Positions 1 to 5,190 of a stretch of DNA of 5,190 nt are shown here, in pieces; positions within the stretch are counted from its first letter, which is position 1; each line of letters begins with the position of its first letter. Under the pieces are notes generated by a model. That model did no database searches and was not told where the DNA came from. It was given only the letters and a program-made list of their open reading frames with translations. The position numbers and the translations under genes were made by a program. The DNA comes from Verrucomicrobiota bacterium. GTDB lineage: Bacteria > Verrucomicrobiota > Verrucomicrobiia > Opitutales > UBA2995. The stretch covers positions 1 through 5,190 of the forward strand of contig JAPUIL010000527.1 in the NCBI GenBank assembly GCA_027297085.1, written 5' to 3'.

Positions 1-30
1 GGGAGGGCGGACGAAATTTATCTTTTCGGC

Positions 31-47
31 GGTGGAAGCTTTCCACC
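31..47. terminator. Hairpin just after the 50-1252 GT4 stop codon, weak terminator candidate
   Basis: GGTGGAA (31-37) and TTCCACC (41-47) form a perfect 7-bp stem around the 3-base loop GCT, beginning only two bases past the stop codon on the minus strand. No T-run follows it there (GCCGAAAAGATAAATTTCG comes next), so factor-independent termination is doubtful. It could still mark or protect the 3' end of the GT4 transcript. The sequence from 1 to 30 shows no gene. Confidence 0.35.
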
Positions 48-49
48 AT

Positions 50-1252
50 CTACAAACGGGCTCCTTTTTCCGTGCGAAGTGTGCAACGTCTGAATTCTTC
101 AACGTAGCAATCAATTACTTCTTTCATATGTTTCTCCCAAAGATAGGTAGCACTTTTCGCCAACCCGGCCGCTATCTTCTCTTTTCTTTCTCTGTCATTC
201 CCAAAGCATTCAGTAAAAACTTCATGCATTGAGCGAGAGTCGGCAGGGTCAAAATACCACCCTGCTCCACCTGCAACCTCCCTAAAAACGGGAATATCGG
301 AGCAACATACAGGCACCCCGAATCTCATGGCTTCTACCAATGGAAGCCCGAATCCTTCGTGCAGAGACGGCATAACGAGTATATCTGCGCGGGAGAATAT
401 TGTCGGAACCTGAACATCGGGAATCCCTCCCAGAAATACAGTCGGCACGTTCCTGGTCGTTTGGTTTTCGTTCCAGTTTTCGCTATATCCCCAATCGGGA
501 TCTCCTACCATCCACAATACAGTTGGTTCACGCTCATTCTGAAGTTCGATCGATTCAATCAGGCGGGTCAGATTCTTGTTTTCGCCGCATCCGCCAATAT
601 ATAAAACCACTCGTTCTCGTGAGTTACAATCAGGAATCTTAATCTCCGGATTGCTATTTATGCCAAAGTATGAAGTTTCATCAAAACTGTCAGATCCGGG
701 CGAAATTACCTGTATACGTTCGTCATTGATGGGTGTGTACTTTAGTAACTCATCCCGCGTGAATCCGGAAACCGCGATCACGGCCGCGTCGTAATCCACC
801 ATGCGTCTGACGGCAACTCGTGTAGATTCTCTAAGTGTTTCTTTGAAGGGTGGATTCGAAAGTGGTGCAATATCGTGTACCGTCACCACCACCGGCCTAA
901 TCTGAGTTCTTGCAAGGAATCGGGTTAATGAATGATAAATATCGATGCCCCCATTTTGGGCGAGTATGTCCTCGGTTTCTCGACCCATAACGACATCGCA
1001 TCCAGATTCATCAGGACGAGAATGAAACTCTTCGAAAAACCACTCTATTTCGTCGATTTTTGATGCGAATGTTCGACAATATTCGTTATCCGGGAGGACA
1101 ACTCGAAATTTGACTTGCTGCTGTATTGAGGCAGCACGCAAGAACTGAGTCGCATACCGTCGCCATCCGCGCCCCGTGGCCATTGCCGTTCTCGCGTCAA
1201 CTCCAATTATCAATTGATAGTCATTTTGAATTTCGGAGTTAATGATTGGCAT
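50..1252 (-). CDS. Family 4 glycosyltransferase (GT-B fold, retaining)
   Basis: Predicted cytoplasmic or membrane-associated enzyme that transfers a sugar from a nucleotide-sugar donor to a growing glycan. The protein has 400 residues, normal for GT4. The N-terminal acceptor domain begins with a beta strand and a GVDAR segment (17-21), then a glycine-rich GRGWRRY loop (27-33) where relatives usually have TGIGRY. VTVHD (123-127) ends the first half. The C-terminal donor domain has YIGGCGENKNL (218-228), keeping the phosphate-binding Lys226 but lacking the frequent preceding Arg. It also has the E-x7-E motif, HEGFGLPLVEAM, with Glu299 and Glu307. No signal peptide or membrane segment is visible. 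The ATG at 1252 has AGGAA almost touching it, which is closer than usual for a ribosome site, so the start is only fairly certain. It is the last of three minus-strand GT4 genes and lies 176 bp after the previous one. Family is certain; donor and linkage cannot be read. Overall layout resembles mannosyl- or rhamnosyltransferases of O-antigen loci (inference). Confidence 0.95.
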   Translation of the reverse strand: MPIINSEIQNDYQLIIGVDARTAMATGRGWRRYATQFLRAASIQQQVKFRVVLPDNEYCRTFASKIDEIEWFFEEFHSRPDESGCDVVMGRETEDILAQNGGIDIYHSLTRFLARTQIRPVVVTVHDIAPLSNPPFKETLRESTRVAVRRMVDYDAAVIAVSGFTRDELLKYTPINDERIQVISPGSDSFDETSYFGINSNPEIKIPDCNSRERVVLYIGGCGENKNLTRLIESIELQNEREPTVLWMVGDPDWGYSENWNENQTTRNVPTVFLGGIPDVQVPTIFSRADILVMPSLHEGFGLPLVEAMRFGVPVCCSDIPVFREVAGGAGWYFDPADSRSMHEVFTECFGNDRERKEKIAAGLAKSATYLWEKHMKEVIDCYVEEFRRCTLRTEKGARL

Positions 1253-1304
1253 TTCCTGATTCGCCGGATTTTAGTTCAAAGGGATTCATTATGGCCGAGA
1301 ACCG

Positions 1305-1406
1305 TCATAATTCCGCCAATAGAGCCACTTGCAAAACTCTTGCTGCATCCGATCGAGCAATGTGCTGATAGACTTCCAATAATTCAGACCAATTATCGCC
1401 GGGCAT
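1305..1406 (-). other. Unassigned 33-codon open frame in the gap between two GT4 genes
   Basis: The 176-bp gap at 1253-1428 contains an ATG-initiated frame beginning MPGDNWSELLEVYQHI and ending VALLAEL. The composition suggests an amphipathic helix. GGAG lies directly against the ATG with no spacer, so initiation there is doubtful. Its stop overlaps an ATG of a 10-codon frame (ATGA), and a further 16-codon frame (1239-1289) runs into the start of the next GT4. It may be a remnant of a lost gene, a tiny gene, or chance. No family is recognised. A weak promoter-like pair on the minus strand within the gap (TTGCAA, 16 bases, AATTAT; about 1336-1309) matches consensus at only 4 of 6 bases in each box. 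Confidence 0.15.
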
Positions 1407-1428
1407 CTCCAGCGATATCACAGCTCGT

Positions 1429-2679
1429 TTATGCCGAAAGAGCCTTTTCATATACCTTGATTGTTCTATTGATCATCTGTTCCTGACTGAAGTCAGACAG
1501 AAGTTTTTCGTAACCATTGTTCCCCAGGCGTATCCTCAATGCATCATCTTCCAGCAACGACAGAATGGCCGTTGACACATCCTGGGGATCTCTGACTCGA
1601 ACCAACAACCCATCTTTTCCATGTTCGATAAACGACGCCGGGGCGGAGTCTCTTACGGCGATCACCGGTTTCCGATAGGACCAGGCCTCAAGATAACTAA
1701 GACCAAACGCTTCATCAATGGACGGAACTGCCACCATGCTGCATGAGGAGAAAATGGAAGACTTCTCCGCTTCCCCAAAGTCACCTATCACCGACACCTT
1801 GCATCGATCCGCTGTTTCTAATCTCTCAAGTTCGTGATTAAGGTACGCCTCGGACTTTCCATTGGTGGCACCTGCCAAAACGAGCCGGGCATCCGGCATC
1901 TTCTTCCAAACTTGGGGCATGGCTCGAATCAACGTATCGATTCCCTTGTTCTTGGTCAACCGCCCCACATAGGTCACCTGGGGAAGTTCCTGCGGTAAAT
2001 GATTGTTCGTTAAAGAAGGCCCGTCGTCAGATTGTACGACATCCAAGCCGTGCCCGATCACGTCAATTTTCGATTGCGGCAAACCTACTGATCGCAAGAT
2101 GTCACGTTCAAATGTCGTTAACGCAATCAAGTGGTTGGCACGAGCCAGTATCTTCATCGCCACGGGGTCGGCGGTCCACTCCGCCTCAACATGGAGTGTT
2201 GGCACGACAACATACGGGATGCCGGTCAACTTGTTGATGAGATAACAATAATAGGAAAACGGCGACGGGAGGTTACTCGCCACCATCAAGTCAGGTTTTA
2301 AAGCAATCACACCATGTATGATTCGAGGGCAAAAGGGTTGTTTTCTAAAGTACCTATATGCAGGTAGTTCAGACCATTGATGAAGCCCAGCCTTGTTCAA
2401 TAGATGCTCTGGCCATTCATACAATACCTTCTGAATGATGGTACTGACCGGATACCTGACCACATCGATTCCGTCGACGATCGCCTGGCCAGCCCTGATC
2501 TCTTGATCCGGCATTCTGGAGTAGTACTTTTTCCAAAGCTGTTCGTCACTGATCAAATTAGATGTCACAACCGTCACGTGATGCCCGGCTGCCACAAGTC
2601 CTTTTGACAAGGTTTCGACAACCCTCTGTACCCCACCAACTGACGGATAGTACAACTGTGGCAACTGGACAATCTTCAT
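1429..2679 (-). CDS. Family 4 glycosyltransferase, GGVQR type (GT-B fold, retaining)
   Basis: Predicted retaining glycosyltransferase of 416 residues, complete at both ends. The N-terminus is classic for this type: a short beta strand (MKIVQL), then YYPSVGGVQRVV (10-21), the glycine loop near the donor phosphates, and strand GHHVTVVTSN (32-41). The donor domain starts at VTYVGRLTKNKGIDTLI (235-251), where Arg240 and Lys245 are the expected diphosphate-binding residues. The E-x7-E motif lies in DEAFGLSYLEAW, Glu323 and Glu331, followed by KPVIAV. No signal peptide or transmembrane helix is seen, so it probably works at the inner membrane face. The ATG at 2679 fits the domain start exactly but has no clear ribosome site. 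It overlaps by one base the stop of a 15-codon open frame (TAATG). It is a different GT4 subgroup from its two neighbours, so it probably makes a different linkage. Substrate unknown. Confidence 0.95.
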   Translation of the reverse strand: MKIVQLPQLYYPSVGGVQRVVETLSKGLVAAGHHVTVVTSNLISDEQLWKKYYSRMPDQEIRAGQAIVDGIDVVRYPVSTIIQKVLYEWPEHLLNKAGLHQWSELPAYRYFRKQPFCPRIIHGVIALKPDLMVASNLPSPFSYYCYLINKLTGIPYVVVPTLHVEAEWTADPVAMKILARANHLIALTTFERDILRSVGLPQSKIDVIGHGLDVVQSDDGPSLTNNHLPQELPQVTYVGRLTKNKGIDTLIRAMPQVWKKMPDARLVLAGATNGKSEAYLNHELERLETADRCKVSVIGDFGEAEKSSIFSSCSMVAVPSIDEAFGLSYLEAWSYRKPVIAVRDSAPASFIEHGKDGLLVRVRDPQDVSTAILSLLEDDALRIRLGNNGYEKLLSDFSQEQMINRTIKVYEKALSA

Positions 2680-2726
2680 TACGAGTCAACCGCGAAGGCA
2701 TCTGAGTTCAACGTTGCGTCTAGCAT
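2679..2726 (-). CDS. Possible 15-codon upstream ORF (leader peptide) coupled to the 1429-2679 GT4
   Basis: A 15-residue frame, MLDATLNSDAFAVDS, has a usable ribosome site: GGAAAG on the minus strand at 2736-2731, 4 bases before its ATG. Its TAA overlaps the A of the ATG of the downstream glycosyltransferase (TAATG). Because that downstream ATG has no ribosome site of its own, stop-start coupling is a reasonable idea. The peptide matches nothing I recognise, and frames this short arise by chance. If transcription begins at the promoter proposed at 2738-2766, the start point falls on or just after this ribosome site, so the frame would matter only on read-through transcripts from the upstream gene. 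Confidence 0.22.
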   Translation of the reverse strand: MLDATLNSDAFAVDS

Positions 2727-2737
2727 ATAACTTTCCG

Positions 2738-2766
2738 ATAAAAAACAAAGCGGGATTCGCCGTCAA
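2738..2766 (-). promoter_or_regulatory. Putative sigma-70-type promoter for the 1429-2679 GT4
   Basis: On the minus strand TTGACG (2766-2761, 5 of 6 to the -35 consensus) and TTTTAT (2743-2738, 4 of 6 to the -10 consensus) are separated by exactly 17 bases. Transcription would start near 2731, leaving about 50 bases of leader before the ATG at 2679. This could give the second and third GT4 genes their own promoter. It is sequence similarity only. Confidence 0.35.
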
Positions 2767-2790
2767 GTATTTTAGCAAGGGCAACAAAAG

Positions 2791-2849
2791 TCATGAAGAC
2801 CAACATGATGATGCAACGTTCCTCATGAATAACCTTGGTTAGTTCATGA
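2791..2849. promoter_or_regulatory. Cluster of three TCATGAA heptamers (possible operator)
   Basis: TCATGAA occurs at 2791-2797 and 2823-2829 on the plus strand and at 2843-2849 on the minus strand. The centres of the palindromic TCATGA cores are 32 and 21 bp apart, close to three and two turns of the helix. The cluster lies just upstream of the proposed promoter at 2738-2766, where a regulator could bind. The only other copy I noticed is at 3653-3659 inside a gene. No known regulator with this site is recognised. Confidence 0.25.
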
Positions 2850-2850
2850 G
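2822..2850. repeat. 29-bp inverted repeat over the stop codon of the 2839-4023 GT4
   Basis: Arms CTCATGAATAACC (2822-2834) and GGTTAGTTCATGAG (2837-2850) pair over 13 bp, with one bulged G at 2842 and a two-base centre (TT). In RNA the innermost pairs would open to make a normal loop. It includes the last codons and the TAA of the upstream gene. On the minus strand no run of T follows, so it is not a textbook intrinsic terminator. It may be an mRNA-end hairpin, a processing site, or a DNA operator. Confidence 0.7.
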
Positions 2851-4023
2851 TGAACGATACACATTCAGCGTTTTTGCTGCAGTGTCCTCCCAACTGAATC
2901 TCCGTACACGCTCCAACCCAAGGGCAACCAACCTCGATTGAAGATCTTCATCCATGCACATACTCAACAGGCCCTGGGCCATATCTTCAATATCTTCCGG
3001 ATTAATAATTTTTGCGGCGCTTCCCGTCACCTCAGGAAGGGAGGAGTTGTCGGATGTCACTACCGCGGTTCCACTGGCCATAGCCTGGAGTGGAGTTTGT
3101 CCAAACCCTTCGTATAAGGAAGGGTAGAAAAACACTCTCGCCTCGGAATACACGACCGGGAGATCCTGCTCAGCGACAAATTCGGTCAGACGAACATATC
3201 GATCTAAATGAAGTTCTTCACACAAGGGATGAAAATTTTTGAAGTCTCGACTACTGGTAGCACCAACGAGGACCAGATTTAGCGGAGTGCTTGGAGTCAT
3301 GTTCACATAATGATGATAGGCTTTCAGGAGATTGGCGATATTCTTCCGAAATCCATAATACCCGCCAACGTACAGGATATACTCGTCAGGTAATTGATAC
3401 TGCCGACGTACCCTTTCAATTTTTTCCCTGTCCTCTGTCGGTCGAAAGTCTGTGCTGACCGCACCGTAGGTGACATGAATCTTATCCTCGGGTATGCCAA
3501 GATACCTAATAAGGTCAGTCTTTGAATGTTCCGAGACGGTCAGAACGGCATCCGCTTTCTGCACATCTTCGAGTCTTTTACCATAATCGTATCCAAGCAT
3601 CTCCGCTGTCCAGTACTCTGGATGATGGTCACGAAATATCAGGGGTATCAAATCATGAACCGTTACCACGACTTTGCAACCAGATGAAGGGACTGGGATG
3701 GTGACATGATCGGGCTCCGCAATGCTGTTGGCGTGGTAGACGGAGAACTCCCCGGAATTGAATATCTGGGCATATGAAATTTGCTCATTTTGCCACGGGG
3801 TTATATCTGTGCGATTGCTGCGACGCAGAACCTGCCTTGGCCACTCAATGGAACGGTGTAGTTTGAGGTGACATGTTCTTCCGGCATGATCATTCAGCAA
3901 TAGCGTTACAGGAACATCCACCTGAAGTCTGCGAAGTTTGCGGAGCAGACTTCGAATATGGACGCCAATTCCAGCATCACGAGAACTGTATTGCAAAGGT
4001 TGGATGTCAATGAGTATGCTCAC
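2839..4023 (-). CDS. Family 4 glycosyltransferase with E-x7-Q motif
   Basis: Predicted retaining glycosyltransferase of 394 residues from the GTG at 4023. That start is chosen because AAAGGA (minus strand, 4038-4033) sits 9 bases upstream and because the protein then opens directly with the family's first strand, VSILIDIQPLQ. An ATG at 4050 and a GTG at 4062 would add 9 or 13 residues but lack a ribosome site. Numbered from 4023: GIG loop 18-20, VTVHDL 121-126, YVGGYYGFRKN 218-228 with Arg226 and Lys227 for donor phosphates, and YEGFGQTPLQAM 304-315. In this last motif the usual second Glu of E-x7-E is Gln313, while Glu305 is kept. The tail FSWEDTAAKTLNVY is typical of the family. It is the first gene of the minus-strand run and diverges from the GT2 gene. 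It shares the VTVHD sub-architecture with the 50-1252 product, so the two are probably paralogues. Sugar specificity is unknown. Confidence 0.94.
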   Translation of the reverse strand: MSILIDIQPLQYSSRDAGIGVHIRSLLRKLRRLQVDVPVTLLLNDHAGRTCHLKLHRSIEWPRQVLRRSNRTDITPWQNEQISYAQIFNSGEFSVYHANSIAEPDHVTIPVPSSGCKVVVTVHDLIPLIFRDHHPEYWTAEMLGYDYGKRLEDVQKADAVLTVSEHSKTDLIRYLGIPEDKIHVTYGAVSTDFRPTEDREKIERVRRQYQLPDEYILYVGGYYGFRKNIANLLKAYHHYVNMTPSTPLNLVLVGATSSRDFKNFHPLCEELHLDRYVRLTEFVAEQDLPVVYSEARVFFYPSLYEGFGQTPLQAMASGTAVVTSDNSSLPEVTGSAAKIINPEDIEDMAQGLLSMCMDEDLQSRLVALGLERVRRFSWEDTAAKTLNVYRSLMN

Positions 4024-4124
4024 CAGTCTCCGTCCTTTAGAGAACGACATTGCCAATAGCACGTATGCGAGAATCCTCTTCTAGTCCGTCCACCCGCAAA
4101 AATTTCCCAGGTTCGAATCGTGCC
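4024..4124. promoter_or_regulatory. Divergent start region between GT4 (minus) and GT2 (plus)
   Basis: About 100 bp separates the two preferred divergent starts, so promoters for both directions are expected here or inside the opposite gene's 5' end. I could not find a convincing -35/-10 pair on either strand. An A/T-rich patch, CAAAAATTT, lies at 4097-4105. The region also holds the longer, less likely N-terminal extensions of both genes, which overlap one another on opposite strands. Confidence 0.4.
4028..4038 (-). promoter_or_regulatory. Ribosome-binding site that decides the 2839-4023 start
   Basis: On the minus strand AAAGGACGGAG precedes the GTG at 4023. AAAGGA is 9 bases from the start codon and GGAG is 4 bases from it. 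This is the best Shine-Dalgarno sequence in the window. It lies inside the longer reading frame, so it argues against the upstream ATG (4050) and GTG (4062), neither of which has one. Confidence 0.6.
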
Positions 4125-5099
4125 ATGTATCATTCGCTCTCAGTTATTATCCCAACACGAAATCGCCGAACAAAATTGCTGAAGACGTTGCGGCAGTATA
4201 GCAAGCAAAGTCAGCCACGAAATACGTTCGAAATTATTCTTGTTGACGATGGGTCGCAGGTACCAGTCACCGAATACGTAGATCCTCAGGCGTATGCATT
4301 CAATCTCAAGATCTTGCGTCTACAGCACCATGCCGGTCCGGCGGCAGCGAGAAATGCAGCCCTCAAACACGCGAACCATGACGTGATCGTGTTCACCGGA
4401 GACGACATCATGCCGACGCGAGATTTCCTCATCCAACACGTCAGAGCCCACAATACTCATCCCGATAGTCATATTGCAATCCTGGGGTATTTGGAATGGG
4501 CGCCAAACCTGAAGGTCAATTCACTCATGCGACATGTGACGGAGATTGGTGGCGACTTCTTTTCATTTTTTCGGATACAAGACCACCACAATGCCAGTTA
4601 TAAATATTTTTTTACTTCGAATATTTCGCTCAAGCGCGATTACCTGATGGCCAGCCGGGAACGGTTTTGTGAGAAGTTTACGGGAGCCGCCCATGAAGAT
4701 ATCGAACTGGGCTACCGGTTGGAGAAATATCACGGTCTACGAGTCGTATTCTGCAAGGATATTTTGGCCTACCACAATCATGGGCACAGTCTTGCTACGG
4801 CCTATCGAAGACAATTTATTGCTGGCCAAACGGCGGTGCTGTTTCATCTGCTTCACCCCGAGATTTTTTTCGACGAGTATGCGCGATTCAGTCAACACAG
4901 CTCTTCCATAAGCTGGACGTTGCCGAGACAATTCAAGGATTTTCACAGGAGATTGGAAAAAGAGCTGGCCGATGCTCGAAGGAATGAGTTTCACAGCCGC
5001 ATATTCCAGGAATTGGAGTACCGTTTTTTTTCAGAAGTGCTATCCTGTGCGTTTCAATCTGGCGGGGCAAGTAAGATACGGGAATTGAGTCAGCCCTGA
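4125..5099 (+). CDS. Family 2 glycosyltransferase (GT-A fold, inverting)
   Basis: Predicted inverting, metal-dependent glycosyltransferase of 324 residues. From the ATG at 4125 it opens as the family does, LSVIIPTRNR (5-14). Then come LVDDGS (39-44, uracil/ribose-binding Asp), GPAAARNAAL (71-80), and TGDDIMP (91-97) in the place of the metal-binding DXD, with Asp93-Asp94. Next are FFTSNISLKRD (162-172) and AHEDIELGYRL (189-199), whose Glu191-Asp192 pair is the likely catalytic-base region, then AYHNHGHS (215-222). The last 100 or so residues form a helical, charged extension rich in Phe, Arg and Glu, with no clear transmembrane helix. The frame stays open upstream to an ATG at 4065 and a TTG at 4050, but those codons encode a low-complexity Ser/Arg-rich stretch, lack a ribosome site and overlap the divergent GT4 start region. 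The 4125 start is therefore preferred, though its own ribosome site (CAGG, 13 bases away) is weak. Donor sugar unknown. Confidence 0.93.
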   Translation: MYHSLSVIIPTRNRRTKLLKTLRQYSKQSQPRNTFEIILVDDGSQVPVTEYVDPQAYAFNLKILRLQHHAGPAAARNAALKHANHDVIVFTGDDIMPTRDFLIQHVRAHNTHPDSHIAILGYLEWAPNLKVNSLMRHVTEIGGDFFSFFRIQDHHNASYKYFFTSNISLKRDYLMASRERFCEKFTGAAHEDIELGYRLEKYHGLRVVFCKDILAYHNHGHSLATAYRRQFIAGQTAVLFHLLHPEIFFDEYARFSQHSSSISWTLPRQFKDFHRRLEKELADARRNEFHSRIFQELEYRFFSEVLSCAFQSGGASKIRELSQP

Positions 5100-5121
5100 A
5101 TGAAATGAACGACTGATCTTC

Positions 5122-5190
5122 ATGTGGACTATTGTTACGAATTATCTATTGCAACGCCTGAGATGTTATGTGTCAACAGCCGATACTATC
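5122..5190 (+). CDS. Possible start of a further plus-strand gene, cut by window end
   Basis: An ATG at 5122, 22 bases after the GT2 stop, opens 23 codons that run without a stop to the window edge. The first residues read MWTIVTNYLLQRLRCYVS. No good ribosome-binding site precedes it and the piece is too short to assign to a family. The spacing and strand would fit a co-transcribed polysaccharide gene, but a 69-base open stretch can easily occur by chance. Confidence 0.2.
   Translation, partial: MWTIVTNYLLQRLRCYVSTADTI

Noticed and set aside
1214..1486. A 90-residue plus-strand open frame spanning the gap between two GT4 genes.
   Set aside because: It overlaps both GT4 coding ends on the opposite strand, has no ribosome site, and its translation has no recognisable domain.
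2720..2806. A 28-codon minus-strand frame starting MLVFMTFVALAKIL, with a hydrophobic beginning.
   Set aside because: There is no ribosome site at a usable distance. It conflicts with the promoter and the 15-codon frame in the same DNA, and no family is recognised.
2704..2820. AACGTTGC at 2710-2717 and its reverse complement at 2813-2820, as an inverted repeat flanking the proposed promoter.
   Set aside because: Only 8 bases match exactly and the core AACGTT is itself palindromic, so chance is a sufficient explanation.
4109..4124. GGTTCGAATC resembles the T-loop of a tRNA and might mark a tRNA fragment or attachment site.
   Set aside because: The bases on either side do not form a 5-bp T stem (CCAGG against CGTGC), and no anticodon arm, D arm or acceptor partner lies upstream.
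4111..4126. TGGCACGATTCGAAC on the minus strand resembles a sigma-54 promoter -24 element.
   Set aside because: The -12 element (TTGC) is absent at the required spacing, and only the GG part is satisfied.
4737..4994. An 85-residue minus-strand open frame within the GT2 gene.
   Set aside because: It lies wholly inside a clearly conserved family-2 glycosyltransferase reading frame and is best explained as a shadow frame.

Overview
This window looks like part of a bacterial surface-polysaccharide locus (O-antigen, capsule or exopolysaccharide). It holds four glycosyltransferase genes and little else. Bacterial coding style is clear: ATG/GTG starts, one clean Shine-Dalgarno site, no introns, and mixed base composition at roughly 50% GC by eye. 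Nothing here identifies a genus. No polymerase, flippase, nucleotide-sugar enzyme, mobile element, tRNA, rRNA or CRISPR array was found, so neither the species nor the glycan can be named.

Layout: three family-4 (GT-B fold, retaining) glycosyltransferases lie head to tail on the minus strand at 2839-4023, 1429-2679 and 50-1252, in order of transcription. A fourth, family-2 (GT-A fold, inverting) glycosyltransferase at 4125-5099 runs the other way on the plus strand. The divergent start region is about 100 bp, roughly 4024-4124. The last 90 bases contain only the possible beginning of another plus-strand gene.

The three minus-strand genes are not tightly packed. Gaps of 159 bp (2680-2838) and 176 bp (1253-1428) separate them. 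The first gap holds a 29-bp inverted repeat over the stop codon of the upstream gene, three TCATGAA heptamers spaced close to whole helical turns, a plausible sigma-70-type promoter and a 15-codon open frame ending in TAATG at the next gene's start. The second gap holds a 33-codon open frame of unknown meaning.

How the genes work together (inference): each enzyme probably adds one sugar from a nucleotide-sugar donor to a lipid-linked oligosaccharide at the inner face of the cytoplasmic membrane. The four would together account for up to four linkages of a repeat unit or core extension. The 50-1252 and 2839-4023 products share the same GT4 sub-architecture (VTVHD motif and mannosyltransferase-like layout). 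The 1429-2679 product is a different GT4 type (N-terminal GGVQR). I see no convincing novel system. The most noteworthy points are an E-x7-Q substitution in one GT4 active site and the organised intergenic DNA at 2680-2850.
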